Origin: Candidatus Methylacidiphilales bacterium
GTDB taxonomy: Bacteria > Verrucomicrobiota > Verrucomicrobiia > Methylacidiphilales > CAZTYG01
Direction: 5' to 3'
Length of the DNA stretch: 64,000 nt
Assembly (NCBI GenBank): GCA_033875315.1
Contig: JANRJG010000040.1
Span: forward strand, 60,581 to 124,580
Part shown: positions 1-8,643 of the stretch, in pieces
How positions within the stretch are numbered: position 1 is the stretch's first letter
Layout of the letters: every line of letters starts with the position of its first letter
Translations under genes and position numbers: made by a program
The notes under the pieces: generated by a model
Told to the model about the DNA's origin: nothing
Databases searched by the model: none
The model's input: only the letters and a program-made list of their open reading frames with translations

Positions 1-696
1 CTTTTGGTGGCGGCCCTGACTTTCCGCAGTTCGTTCTCCCGGGATGATCTGGCCCGCATCGACACGTGGATTCATGACATCGGCAGGTTGCACGCGGAAG
101 GTTTGGGCGGGGCTCCGGACCGCGGGAACCGCTTTGCGAAACGACTCAGGCTTCTGGCCCTGTGCGCGGCCTGGAGTGGTAACGACGTCTGGTGGCAGGA
201 TTGCCGGAGGGGATTTACGGCGTTTGTCGACAAGAGTTTGTTTGAAGACGGCGGGAGCTATGATCTGCAAATGCGGGATAGCCTGACCTACCATTTAAGT
301 GGTCTCTTGAGTGTGATCGAATTGTTGCATTCCCTGGGTCCGGATGCAGGGCGGCTTTATCATTCGGTTTCGGCGCGCGGTTCATCGGTGAGAAAATCGG
401 TCCATTACCTCATCCCCTATGTCCTTGGAGAAAAACAACGACAGGAATGGGTTCATTCCAAAGTGGGATTGGACCACGCGCGTGCGGCGGCGGGGTTGGA
501 AGCCTACCGGCCTGGCAGATACTACAATGGACGTGATGCCCTGCCTTTGTTGGAGATGGCGGCGCGGTTTGATGAAGAGCTGCGAATGCGACTACCGGAA
601 CTTCGTACCATCCACAAGATGGAGATGCCCGATTGGGCCTGTCTCATCACCACTGCTTGCGACCGGGGTAACCCCGTACGCCCGGGCTTCCGCTGA
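1..696 (+). CDS. Alginate-lyase-family protein, C-terminal part (5' end outside window)
   Basis: The reading frame is open from the first base, so this is the last 231 codons of a gene that starts outside the window. The stretch around residues 80-110, with a phenylalanine-acidic-aspartate-glycine motif followed by an Arg-Asp-(S/A)-Leu-x-Tyr-His pattern, resembles the alpha/alpha-toroid domain of alginate lyase family proteins, which cleave uronic-acid polysaccharides by beta-elimination. The catalytic half is missing, so substrate cannot be judged. It precedes a GH39 gene on the same strand, and a palindromic putative operator begins two bases after its stop codon, so the next gene is probably separately controlled. 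Assignment to the family is from motif memory and only moderately sure. Confidence 0.55.
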   Translation, partial: LLVAALTFRSSFSRDDLARIDTWIHDIGRLHAEGLGGAPDRGNRFAKRLRLLALCAAWSGNDVWWQDCRRGFTAFVDKSLFEDGGSYDLQMRDSLTYHLSGLLSVIELLHSLGPDAGRLYHSVSARGSSVRKSVHYLIPYVLGEKQRQEWVHSKVGLDHARAAAGLEAYRPGRYYNGRDALPLLEMAARFDEELRMRLPELRTIHKMEMPDWACLITTACDRGNPVRPGFR

Positions 697-697
697 G

Positions 698-709
698 TTA
701 ACGTATTAA
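698..709. promoter_or_regulatory. Putative operator, TTAA-N4-TTAA palindrome, copy 1 (GH39 gene)
   Basis: Sequence TTAACGTATTAA. It lies in the intergenic gap directly after the lyase-like gene and about 80 bases before the GH39 start. Three similar 12-mers occur upstream of the GH1 and transporter genes (3611, 3665, 5248) and share TTAA outer arms, mostly with a CG-containing centre. The pattern resembles operators of LacI-family sugar repressors, but no repressor gene is present in the window. Regulation is inferred. Confidence 0.45.
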
Positions 710-785
710 GTTTCTGGGTGGAGTATCCATCTCGACTCCCTGTGGAGTGCTATTGGATGATCGTTCGTTCTTTGGAATCCTTATA

Positions 786-2267
786 TTGAAAACGATCACG
801 ATCAAGCCGCAGTGGGGCGGTCCATGCAGCCCGCTCCGTCACACTTGGGAAGGAATGGTCAATGTGGACCAGTTCCGGTGGATGGTGCGCGCGGACATGC
901 AGGAGCAATTGGCGATGGCGCACGCAGAAATTGGCGCGCGCCACGTCCGCGCCGTTGGGATGCTGGATGATGAAATGCGCGTGTTGACGAAGGATCCCGG
1001 GGTATGGCCGGAACAGCGCCTGCATGAGCGGCCCAACTGGCAGATCAATACCATGATCATCGAACGGTTGTTGGAGAGGGGAATCTTTCCCATGATCACG
1101 ACAGCTTTCATGCCGGGGGTGCTGGCCTCCGGAACCCGCACCGTTTTTGAAACACGCTCCCGCATCAGCCTGCCCACGGACATGAAGGAGTGGCGCAAGC
1201 TTGTGGGCCATCTGGTGCGGCATCTCGTCGACCATTTTGGGATCGGGGTGGTGCGTGGACTTTATTTCGAAGTTTGGAACGAACCCAATCTGCGCAACGG
1301 ATTTTTTGAAGGGGACCAGCGCGATTTCTTCGACCTCTATGAAAACACCCAGGCGGCGATCAAGGAGGTGGACGCCTCGTTCAAGGTGGGTGGTCCCTCG
1401 ACGGCCCGTGCCGAATGGATGCCTGAATTCATGAGCTTCTGTCGCTCCCGCAACATCGAACCCGAATACATCATCGGGCACGTCTACAACAACGACAGTG
1501 ACAGCCAGCCGCTTTCCCCGTTCGATGGTCCCCAGGAGGACCGGGTTTCTCAGTCGCCGCATTTTGCCGCCGGAGTCATCCGCGGGACGCGCAAATTCCT
1601 CGACGAAATAGGTTATCGGGGTGAGGTGCATTGGAACGAGTGGGGTCGTTCCTGGTTTCCCTGCGAGCCTGTCCGGGAAAGTGCTAATGAGGCGGCCTTC
1701 ATCGTCAAAACCATGGCGGAAGTTTCCCAGCTGGGGGACTATTTTGCCTATTGGTGTCTGAGCGACATATACGACCAAGTGGGCTATGGAAGCCGTGCCT
1801 TCCATGGGAATTACGGCATGCTCAATTTGCAAGGACTGCGGAAGCCCGCCTACCATGCCTTTCAATTGTTGTGTCGCCTGGGTGAGCGGCGGGTCGCGGT
1901 GGAGGGTGAGCATTTGGATTCGCTTCACCAAGCGCTGGCCACGGAGTCCAAGGAGGGTGGCGCGGTGCTTTTTTATGCCTACGACGCCTCGGGCAGCCAT
2001 CCTCCCTGCGCAGAGTCCCTGAAGTTGCGCGTGCGTTTGCCGGAAGGAAGCGCGGTGCAATCGGTCACACGTTTGACGGAAGATGAAAACAACATCCTTC
2101 ACACTTGGCGGGCATCCGGCAGTCCCCCGTACTTGAAGCGGGAGCTGCTCGAGGAGTTGCGTGCCGCAAACCGGCTTAAACCGTTCCATGGATACGATCA
2201 GATCGGATCAGAGATGAGTTTTGAATTTTCCGCTCCGGGCGTGGCCTTGATCGAGTTCCAATCCTGA
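786..2267 (+). CDS. Glycoside hydrolase family 39 (beta-xylosidase-like)
   Basis: GH39 members are retaining clan-A TIM-barrel hydrolases acting mainly on beta-xylosides or related glycosides. The motif VWNEPN near residue 165 supplies the acid/base glutamate, and HWNEWG near residue 284 supplies the nucleophile. I chose the TTG at 786 because it gives an N-terminus starting MKTITIKP and has a GGAATC element upstream; the frame stays open to a GTG at 747, which is the alternative start. No signal peptide is visible, so a cytoplasmic enzyme is likely. It follows an operator-like palindrome shared with the GH1 and transporter genes, suggesting joint induction by a sugar. Substrate is not resolvable from sequence. 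Confidence 0.85.
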   Translation: MKTITIKPQWGGPCSPLRHTWEGMVNVDQFRWMVRADMQEQLAMAHAEIGARHVRAVGMLDDEMRVLTKDPGVWPEQRLHERPNWQINTMIIERLLERGIFPMITTAFMPGVLASGTRTVFETRSRISLPTDMKEWRKLVGHLVRHLVDHFGIGVVRGLYFEVWNEPNLRNGFFEGDQRDFFDLYENTQAAIKEVDASFKVGGPSTARAEWMPEFMSFCRSRNIEPEYIIGHVYNNDSDSQPLSPFDGPQEDRVSQSPHFAAGVIRGTRKFLDEIGYRGEVHWNEWGRSWFPCEPVRESANEAAFIVKTMAEVSQLGDYFAYWCLSDIYDQVGYGSRAFHGNYGMLNLQGLRKPAYHAFQLLCRLGERRVAVEGEHLDSLHQALATESKEGGAVLFYAYDASGSHPPCAESLKLRVRLPEGSAVQSVTRLTEDENNILHTWRASGSPPYLKRELLEELRAANRLKPFHGYDQIGSEMSFEFSAPGVALIEFQS

Positions 2268-2438
2268 CACAATGGCCCACCGCGTGACGTATCCTCATGA
2301 ATTTGGGCCAGTGCTCTGATGATGGCCTTTCCCGATGGGTGGGGCTGCGACGTCGCCTCTCGTTTGCAGGAAGCCTCCCGGGAGTTGCCCCAGCCTACTT
2401 TGGCATGCTGAATCGGCCTCGGTTGGAGGAGACACGGC

Positions 2439-3092
2439 TCAGCGGAACAACTCAGGAAGGTCTGTCCAGGTCACGGCGGGATCGGCGGTGATTCGGGCGA
2501 TCTTGGCATCGAAGTTTTCCCACTCGGAATCTTCGATCATCTCGTAACTGTGGCCCCAGAAGTAAAAGACACCATCCTTGCCTTTCACCGCATCAAAAAG
2601 CTCCCAGAAATCCGGGTCCAAAAAATGGCAGGAGGGATGCAACGCCATGGCATTGGCGCAGGGAAAGACACTTTGAGTGCGTCCGGTGGTGCGTGCATAA
2701 ACATGACCGGCGGATCGAACCAGTTCCTCGACATCTGGGTTTGCGTCGCCGAACGGGTAGGCAAAGCCCGGCACCTCGGTTCCAAAAATCTGTTCCAACC
2801 TGTCTTTTCCCTGGCGGATTTCACGCTCCGCTTGTGCTAGAGGAATGCGGGTGAGAAACGGGTGGGTTGCCGTATGATTTGCGATGGTAAATCCCCGGTA
2901 GACCTCGACCAGCTCCCCTGCCGAGAGTTTCCAAACCGGTTTGATGTCTTTGTATTTCCAGCCACTGGTGCGTTTCGCAGTGTGTTGTGCCGCATTCAGG
3001 TTGAAGGAAGCCTTTGCCCCGTGTTTACGCAGGATTTCAATGAGGCGGACGTCGTCGTCGACTCCGTCATCCCAACATTGGACCACTTTCAT
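2439..3092 (-). CDS. Polysaccharide deacetylase (NodB-homology domain)
   Basis: This 217-residue protein is a compact NodB-homology domain of the carbohydrate esterase 4 type, which removes N- or O-acetyl groups from polysaccharides using a metal held by Asp and two His. The first motif CWDDG is at residues 6-10, the metal-binding HTATHP motif is near residue 77, and a YPFGD motif and a late GHSYE motif follow. The start at 3092 is preferred because an AGAAGGAAA ribosome-binding site lies just upstream; the frame extends farther 5' without support. No signal peptide is present, which is unusual for a CE4 enzyme and points to a cytoplasmic oligosaccharide substrate. It is transcribed against its neighbours. 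Confidence 0.82.
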   Translation of the reverse strand: MKVVQCWDDGVDDDVRLIEILRKHGAKASFNLNAAQHTAKRTSGWKYKDIKPVWKLSAGELVEVYRGFTIANHTATHPFLTRIPLAQAEREIRQGKDRLEQIFGTEVPGFAYPFGDANPDVEELVRSAGHVYARTTGRTQSVFPCANAMALHPSCHFLDPDFWELFDAVKGKDGVFYFWGHSYEMIEDSEWENFDAKIARITADPAVTWTDLPELFR

Positions 3093-3610
3093 AGTTGTAT
3101 TTCCTTCTGTGAGGGATTCCGCTAATCCCGCCTTGGTTCGGTGCAACGCTTTTGGACAAGAATCGTCTTTCCGTCGGGTCAGGTCGAGGGGAAATGCGCT
3201 TTCCCGGATTCTCCGAAATCTCGTTAATGGAAGTACCGAAAGCGCGGGCGACCTCTAGGAGGTTGGAAATCAAGTGGTTTTCCCCACAAAGAGGACTGAA
3301 TACATACCGATCGAACGACAGCCCCTGTTCTTGGAATGAGAAGTCACCTGCCCTGTCATCGTCCTCCGCTGTCACCATCCCTTGGCCCGACGGACCCATG
3401 AAAACGCCAAGGGCAACCACCGGAAGCGCGGCCTCAAACGAATGAGCAGGTGGGCTGTGCTGAAAAACGGAGTTGTCTTGCCAGAGAATTCCGTTTCTAA
3501 ACGCCATAATGCGGAAATGTGATTGGGTGGATCATGGTCATTCAAACAATGGCCCTCCATTTGCGGGCCCAGCATCTCCCTTTCATGTGTCGTCACAAGG
3601 GTCGCCTAAG

Positions 3611-3622
3611 TTAATTCGTTAA
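3611..3622. promoter_or_regulatory. Putative operator, copy 2 (GH1 gene)
   Basis: Sequence TTAATTCGTTAA, with the same TTAA arms and 4-base centre as the sites at 698, 3665 and 5248. It lies 54 bases upstream of the next copy, a spacing compatible with two repressor dimers cooperating upstream of the GH1 gene. The role is inferred from recurrence and position. Confidence 0.4.
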
Positions 3623-3664
3623 GATGCCCTTGTTTTCCTTGCGCAACTGCTGCCGGCAAACGTC

Positions 3665-3676
3665 TTAACGCGTTTA
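3665..3676. promoter_or_regulatory. Putative operator overlapping a -10 element, copy 3 (GH1 gene)
   Basis: Sequence TTAACGCGTTTA, one mismatch from the TTAA-N4-TTAA pattern. It overlaps TATAAA at 3675-3680, a plausible -10 hexamer for the GH1 gene, so a bound repressor would block polymerase directly. No convincing -35 is visible at 17 bases, so activation may also be involved. Confidence 0.42.
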
Positions 3677-3819
3677 TAAAGATGGAAATGGCCAAGAAAG
3701 AGGCGCTATTCATGTTGTCCTGGTTTTTGATCAGGTTTCAGTCGGCACATTCATGGGGCGTGGCATGGCACATTCATTGACGTTTCGTTACGACGTTCAG
3801 TAGCTGTGTAGGCCTGCCG

Positions 3820-5232
3820 ATGGAGATTCCTTTCAATATGAATATGACAGATGGAAAAACTGGATGGTTCCCCGATAAATTCACTTGGGGTGCCGCCACA
3901 TCTGCATATCAAATTGAGGGAGCTTCTTCGGCTGATGGGAAGGGGACCTCGGTGTGGGATGTGTTTTGCTCCACAAAAGGCAGCATTTGGGAGGGGCAGC
4001 ACGGAAGTTCGGCCTGTGATCACTACCTGCGTTATCGGGAAGATGTCGATTTGATGCGTGAATTAGGATTGAGAGCCTACCGATTCTCGTTTTCTTGGAC
4101 ACGAGTATTGCCGGATGGGACAGGAAAGATGAATGCCGCGGGTCTGGATTTCTATGAACGGCTCATTGATGCCCTTTTAGAAAAGGGCATTGAACCGTGG
4201 GCGACGGTGTTTCATTGGGATTACCCACAGGCCCTTTACACAAGGGGAGGGTGGTTGAATCCAGACAGCCCGCAATGGTTTGCCGATTACGCCTCCCTTC
4301 TAATAGGTCGATTTTCGGATCGAATATCCCATTGGGTCACCCTGAACGAACCCCAATGCTTCGCGGGCCTGGGACACCGGGTGCCGGCGACTCATGCCCC
4401 GGGGGATCGTTTGAGTCTGGGTGCGGCTTTGCAGGTTGGGCACCATGTGCTGTTGGCCCACGGAAGGGCTGTGCAGGCCATGAGGGCAGGAGCCTGTCAA
4501 CCTTTGCATATTGGATGGGCGCCTGTGGGATGTGTGATCATTCCCGAAACTCACTCTGCCGAGAATGTCGAAGCTGCCCGAAAGGCCATGTTTGCTACCC
4601 AAATGGCCTCATGGAGTGAATTCTGGAATAATGCTTGGTGGGGTGATCCTGTTGTTTTCGGGCGTTACCCGGAAGATGGCCTGAAACTTTTTGAAGGTCA
4701 TGGTCCAAGGATTGGAAACGGGGACATGGAAGTCATCTCGCAGAAGCTGGATTTCTATGGGGCCAACATCTACAACGCAGAAATCTGCCGTTCTTCTGCG
4801 GGAGGAGGGCAGATCAAGGTAGACTATCCGGCCGGACACCCCCAATCCCTCTTCCATTGGAAGGTCGCGGAGGAATGCCTGTATTGGGGCCCGCGATTCC
4901 TGTATGAGCGTTACGGCTTGCCTGTTGTGATTACAGAAAATGGGATTTCCTGCCATGATTGGATCTCATTGGATGGAAAAGTTCATGATCCGCAGAGAAT
5001 TGATTTCATCCAGAGGCATCTGCGCGAGCTATCCCGGGCGATTGGAGAGGGCGTCGATGTTCGGGGCTATTTCCATTGGTCATTGATGGATAACTTTGAA
5101 TGGGCCGAAGGCTACAAACAACGATTCGGGCTTGTTCACGTCGATTTCACCTCGATGAAACGCACCATCAAGGACTCGGGTAGATGGTATCGCAAGGTCA
5201 TTGAGTCGAACGGTGCGGCGATTAATCATTAG
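3820..5232 (+). CDS. GH1 beta-glucosidase
   Basis: This family 1 retaining beta-glycosidase (470 residues, normal length) hydrolyses beta-glucosides and related disaccharides. The N-terminal signature FTWGAATSAYQIEGA is near residue 22, the acid/base motif TLNEP has Glu177, the nucleophile motif ITENG has Glu373, and the aglycone-site motif DNFEWAEGY is near residue 425. The ATG at 3820 is used; ATGs at 3838 and 3844 are better placed behind the GGAG at 3822 and may be the true start. There is no signal peptide, so it should act on imported oligosaccharides. Two operator-like palindromes precede it and the sugar transporter follows. Confidence 0.95.
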   Translation: MEIPFNMNMTDGKTGWFPDKFTWGAATSAYQIEGASSADGKGTSVWDVFCSTKGSIWEGQHGSSACDHYLRYREDVDLMRELGLRAYRFSFSWTRVLPDGTGKMNAAGLDFYERLIDALLEKGIEPWATVFHWDYPQALYTRGGWLNPDSPQWFADYASLLIGRFSDRISHWVTLNEPQCFAGLGHRVPATHAPGDRLSLGAALQVGHHVLLAHGRAVQAMRAGACQPLHIGWAPVGCVIIPETHSAENVEAARKAMFATQMASWSEFWNNAWWGDPVVFGRYPEDGLKLFEGHGPRIGNGDMEVISQKLDFYGANIYNAEICRSSAGGGQIKVDYPAGHPQSLFHWKVAEECLYWGPRFLYERYGLPVVITENGISCHDWISLDGKVHDPQRIDFIQRHLRELSRAIGEGVDVRGYFHWSLMDNFEWAEGYKQRFGLVHVDFTSMKRTIKDSGRWYRKVIESNGAAINH

Positions 5233-5247
5233 CTCATTCGCGATGCA

Positions 5248-5259
5248 TTAACGCTTTAA
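5248..5259. promoter_or_regulatory. Putative operator, copy 4 (transporter operon)
   Basis: Sequence TTAACGCTTTAA, located 16 bases after the GH1 stop and about 100 bases before the transporter start. It matches the palindromes at 698, 3611 and 3665. Its presence between GH1 and the transporter suggests the transporter has its own controlled promoter within the same regulon. Confidence 0.45.
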
Positions 5260-5354
5260 GCTGGATGGCGCCGACTCGCACTCGACGCACTGGTGCCCCG
5301 GAATACTATCCGGTTGGTTTATCGTTCAGGGTGGTTTAGGCCCGGAGATACATT

Positions 5355-7745
5355 ATGATCATCACGGGCAAAAAATCGGTACCCTACAGTTGGTTTCTCA
5401 TTATCGCTTTGCCGGTTTGCGCCCTGCGGTTCGCCGATTCCGCACTTGGAATTTCGTTTGTCTTTTCGTTGAAGAAGTATGCCGACAACCCGGCACTTCT
5501 GAATCTGATTATCAGTCTGCCGAGCTTCCTGGCTTTGGTGATTGGACCGGTAGTTGGATATGTCTCGGATCATATTTGGACCCGCTTTGGCCGACGCAAA
5601 CCTTTCTTGGTTGCCTCCTGGGGGGGGATGGCGCTGAGCTGTTTTCTTCTGCCTCTCATGCCCAACTTTTGGACGCTGGTTGCCGCATATATTGCCTACA
5701 ATCTGTTCAAGGAACTCGGAAGTGTTTATGAGCCATTGCGCCAAGAAGTTGTGCCCCCCCATCAGAGAGGCCGTGCAGGTGCTACTTTTGAGTGGTTCGC
5801 GAATATCACCAACATGCTATTTTTCTTTGTCGCACTCGGTCGTTTTGACGACGTGCGCTTCATGGCCGGATTCCAGATTGATGGCGAGCACGCTGTCTAT
5901 TGGTCGGGCGCGCTTTTGTTGGCCATGGTTGCTCTGTTGATCGTTCTCGCCATCAAAGAAAACAAGCCCTCTGAAACTTCGGGGTCCGGGAGATTAACTT
6001 TGGGCAACTTGCTCAAAGGTCTTTTTGACCGCGACCTTTGGCCGGTTTATATCTTGGTTTTCGGACAGGCCCTGCTGAATTCCGGGCTTGGCCCGCTTGG
6101 GACGCTTGTTTCGGTCGAGTTGTTCGGCTTCAGCAAACAGGACATGGGAAACAATGTGGTGGTGGGCGGCCTTATCAATGTTTTCATCATCGGTTTTCTT
6201 GGCTTGATCGCGGACCGGCTTAATCGTCTGCGCGCCTACCAAGTCCTCATCGGTCTCGCGCTGCTGGTGAAGATTTTATTTTACGTCTATATTGAATTCA
6301 TTCTTCCGGACAAACGGGCAACGGTAATCGAATCAATCGCATTTGGCGAAGTCCTGTCCATCATAGGCATTCTCACTGGGCTGATTTATGTGCCCCTGGC
6401 CTATGAGTATGTTGTGCGTGACAAGATGGGGACCTTTTTCGCCGGCTCCGCCATGGTTACGCGGATTACGACAATTATTACGACAAATACTGTGGGCCTT
6501 TTTGTCTGGGGATACAGTTTGGCCTTCCAGCCTCCCGCGGGTGAGGCAGTCCGGGTGGTCCTGGAGCAGCCCGCATCCAAGGCGGATATAAACGAACTTC
6601 TGCATAGGGTGACGTGGACCCTGCCGGGGCAGGATCAGCCAGTTTCTCCCGGCTCCATTCACGCCGCCTCTTGGCGTGCCTCCGGACCCTTGGAAGAGCC
6701 GGCGCGGTGCTGGGAAATCAGAGTTAGCAATCCGGGCAGTGAAGCATTGGCCAGTGAGAGGGAAAATCTGATGCGTGAGGGTGCTCAATTACGTACGTTG
6801 GCCAACCCTAGACAAGACGGCCGCATTGCGGCCATTGAGGCACGAATCGGTGAAATCAACAGCGAACTGGCCTTACGTTCGGCCGATTTTGAAAAACAAA
6901 TCCGAAAGGCACTATCGTTACGGTTGATAAACGAAAATGGTGCTGTGCGAAATTGCTCACAGGTTCCGGTCCGTCTCATCACACTGGCAGTCTTGGAACG
7001 TCCATCGGGTCAGAAAACGGAAGCGCTATTAAATGACCTTCGGACGGCAAATCCGGCATTGATCGATCTACGCCTGGCCTTTGATGGAAAAAACTATCAG
7101 ATTATTCTAGCTGTTCAGGATAATGAGACCACGAATGAGACCTGGGCGGCCCTAGTTTCCCGCAGAATGGCGGTCAGGCAGAAAGGGGTGCTGCCTCCGC
7201 AGCCTGAAGTGATCCGCACATCGGCGACATCGGCATTTTCACTTGAAGTGCAAACGATTGAGGAACCATTGGAAATACATGCGTCCCCGATCACAAGCAT
7301 CGTCAACGGTTTGATGGGATTCTTCAACAAGGCGCCCCCCATAGACCGACGGCTCCAGGCACTCGGCCGGAATTTGAGAGATCCGGAGAACCTTCCCTTT
7401 GTCAGGGTCACGGATGTTGAGGGTCCCTTTCACGCTATGCGTGTCTTGGTGGTGCCCGGGGCTGTTCAGAACGCATCACTGGGTAGCGGCAACAGCTTGA
7501 CCTCTGAAGGCGTTGCTTTTTTGGAGAAATGTGTCTCTCAGGCGGCAGGTCAGAGATTGACTGTGCCCAAACCCGTGTTGCTTAGCTCTTATCAGCCCAT
7601 GAAGTACGATTACATGGCCGGTTATTTGATGATGTTCATGCTTGGTTTCATCGGTTTGTGGATTTCGTTCTACTTTGTAAAAATGGAGCGGCGAGGGGAG
7701 ATACGCAAATTGGGTTTGCTGGAAGCAGAGAAAAATACGGACTAA
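5355..7745 (+). CDS. GPH/SLC45-type sugar symporter (MFS) with large insertion between TM11 and TM12
   Basis: The first 390 residues form a glycoside-pentoside-hexuronide-type cation symporter with eleven hydrophobic segments and the loop 2-3 signature GxxSDHIWTRFGRRKP near residues 68-83. After TM11 (ending near residue 390) comes about 355 residues of hydrophilic sequence with a charged, coiled-coil-like helix around residues 460-515. A last transmembrane helix lies near residues 750-775. Ordinary family members are about 450-500 residues, so this insertion is exceptional; by the even-helix topology it should face the periplasm. The likely role is import of oligosaccharides for the adjacent GH1 and GH39. 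A small membrane protein gene starts one base after the stop, implying a shared transcript. The insertion's function is unknown. Confidence 0.85.
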   Translation: MIITGKKSVPYSWFLIIALPVCALRFADSALGISFVFSLKKYADNPALLNLIISLPSFLALVIGPVVGYVSDHIWTRFGRRKPFLVASWGGMALSCFLLPLMPNFWTLVAAYIAYNLFKELGSVYEPLRQEVVPPHQRGRAGATFEWFANITNMLFFFVALGRFDDVRFMAGFQIDGEHAVYWSGALLLAMVALLIVLAIKENKPSETSGSGRLTLGNLLKGLFDRDLWPVYILVFGQALLNSGLGPLGTLVSVELFGFSKQDMGNNVVVGGLINVFIIGFLGLIADRLNRLRAYQVLIGLALLVKILFYVYIEFILPDKRATVIESIAFGEVLSIIGILTGLIYVPLAYEYVVRDKMGTFFAGSAMVTRITTIITTNTVGLFVWGYSLAFQPPAGEAVRVVLEQPASKADINELLHRVTWTLPGQDQPVSPGSIHAASWRASGPLEEPARCWEIRVSNPGSEALASERENLMREGAQLRTLANPRQDGRIAAIEARIGEINSELALRSADFEKQIRKALSLRLINENGAVRNCSQVPVRLITLAVLERPSGQKTEALLNDLRTANPALIDLRLAFDGKNYQIILAVQDNETTNETWAALVSRRMAVRQKGVLPPQPEVIRTSATSAFSLEVQTIEEPLEIHASPITSIVNGLMGFFNKAPPIDRRLQALGRNLRDPENLPFVRVTDVEGPFHAMRVLVVPGAVQNASLGSGNSLTSEGVAFLEKCVSQAAGQRLTVPKPVLLSSYQPMKYDYMAGYLMMFMLGFIGLWISFYFVKMERRGEIRKLGLLEAEKNTD

Positions 7746-7746
7746 A

Positions 7747-8274
7747 ATGAAGAGCCGCCCGTCTCACATACCCGGCCATGCGAATAAGAAAATGGCATTC
7801 TGTATCCTGGGTCTATCGCTGTTTCTGATTGGTTTATGGGATCTCATGCCCGTGTTCAGGCTCATATGCTTCGGCACTACGGGAACGGTAGAAGCAGTCC
7901 GGGTAGTCAAGTCCCGTCCCGGTTCTCGGGATATCTTGATTAATGACAGTGTCGTTTTGAAACGTGAGGAGACCACCGACCGGAGCTGGACATTTTGGAA
8001 TGACTTTAATCTGATCACGGACACGGGGGAGGAGGTTCAGGTTCGGCTGCCGGTCGGAAGCCAACTCCAGTCTCTGTATCCTTTGCGAGACGAGGATGGT
8101 TTGCCCTCAGCGTTGTTGGTGAGATACAATCGATTCAACCCACAAGACATTGCTTTTTTGACAGTTTTGGGGACATGGTTCGTTCCTGGGGTTTTTCTGG
8201 CGGCTGGGCTGATCGGTCTGTGCTCTGGAGCCGTTCTTTTCCGATATGCTTCCAAAGAAGTAGACACCAATTGA
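7747..8274 (+). CDS. Two-TM membrane protein, DUF3592-like
   Basis: A 175-residue protein with one hydrophobic segment near residues 18-42 and another near 135-160, enclosing a soluble beta-rich region with a TGTVEAVRVV stretch. That layout resembles DUF3592 membrane proteins, whose function is unknown. It begins one base after the transporter stop codon, so the two are almost certainly co-translated; a role in assembly or modulation of the unusual transporter is possible but is inference only. No catalytic motif is visible. Confidence 0.72.
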   Translation: MKSRPSHIPGHANKKMAFCILGLSLFLIGLWDLMPVFRLICFGTTGTVEAVRVVKSRPGSRDILINDSVVLKREETTDRSWTFWNDFNLITDTGEEVQVRLPVGSQLQSLYPLRDEDGLPSALLVRYNRFNPQDIAFLTVLGTWFVPGVFLAAGLIGLCSGAVLFRYASKEVDTN

Positions 8275-8411
8275 GGGCATTCTTGGTGCATCTGACCCAA
8301 ACCCCGAAAACGCGAAAAGAGCTGCAGATGTCCAGTTTTCGGGATTCGGGTCACCCGGTGGTGTCAGTTCCGGAATCTGTGGGGCATCCCCGACTGTCGG
8401 GGCCGATGCAA

Positions 8412-8430
8412 GCCGTTGAAACGCAACGGC
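8412..8430. terminator. Short hairpin between transporter operon and tRNA-Asn
   Basis: GCCGTTG and CAACGGC form a 7-base-pair stem with a 5-base loop. It lies just downstream of the 3' end of the leftward tRNA-Asn and could end either converging transcript. It lacks a clear run of T on either strand, so terminator function is weakly supported. Confidence 0.3.
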
Positions 8431-8437
8431 AGAAAAT

Positions 8438-8512
8438 TGGCTCCGGAGGTAGGGCTCGAACCTACGACCAATCGGTTAACAGCCGATCGCTCTACCACTG
8501 AGCTACTCCGGA
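8438..8512 (-). tRNA. tRNA-Asn (GTT)
   Basis: On the minus strand a full cloverleaf is visible: acceptor stem TCCGGAG pairing with CTCCGGA, a D-arm containing AGTGGTAGAGC, anticodon stem CGGCT/AACCG region with loop reading CTGTTAA and anticodon GTT, and a T-arm with the GGTTCGAGCC core. CCA is encoded. The anticodon specifies asparagine. Confidence 0.95.
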
Positions 8513-8546
8513 TCAGATGGAGTTAAGATAAGACCAAAACACGGCC

Positions 8547-8618
8547 CCGCTGGCAATCCTATTTCTTGCGCCGTATTTCATGGGTCAGAGGGCCAAAGGG
8601 GAAGTCAGTTGCCAGCGG
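8547..8618 (+). promoter_or_regulatory. Structured 5' leader of the PfkB kinase gene
   Basis: Perfect 10-base inverted arms CCGCTGGCAA (8547-8556) and TTGCCAGCGG (8609-8618) enclose 52 bases and end 25 bases before the GTG start of the kinase gene. The right arm runs into GGAGA followed by ATG at 8622, which opens a 9-codon frame ending at 8651 over the kinase start. A leader RNA or leader peptide that controls the kinase is inferred; it matches no riboswitch I can name. Confidence 0.4.
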
Positions 8619-8643
8619 AGAATGAACTGTTACAAACATCGCC

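Larger units (their letters stand above)
3093..3819. other. 727-base gap with no recognised gene
   Basis: The gap separates the leftward deacetylase from the rightward GH1 gene and should hold both promoters. A leftward frame of 146 codons (3507 to 3067) overlaps the deacetylase start, but it has no recognisable domain and no good ribosome-binding site, so I do not call it a gene. It may be decayed coding sequence. The right-hand third contains two operator-like palindromes, the second running into a TATAAA at 3675-3680 that could be a -10 element for the GH1 gene. Confidence 0.5.

Noticed and set aside
750..2189. 479-codon frame antisense to GH39
   Set aside because: The plus-strand product has both GH39 catalytic glutamate motifs; the antisense product has no recognisable domain.
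2273..2310. Inverted TGGCCCA/TGGGCCA pair after the GH39 gene
   Set aside because: Could be a terminator stem, but the 24-base loop and lack of a T-run make it weak; not listed as a feature.
3067..3507. 146-codon leftward frame upstream of the deacetylase
   Set aside because: It overlaps the deacetylase start, has no ribosome-binding site or domain I can recognise; kept only as possible decayed coding sequence.
8175..8501. Frame running through tRNA-Asn
   Set aside because: Its end is a translation of the complement of the tRNA, a common false gene call.
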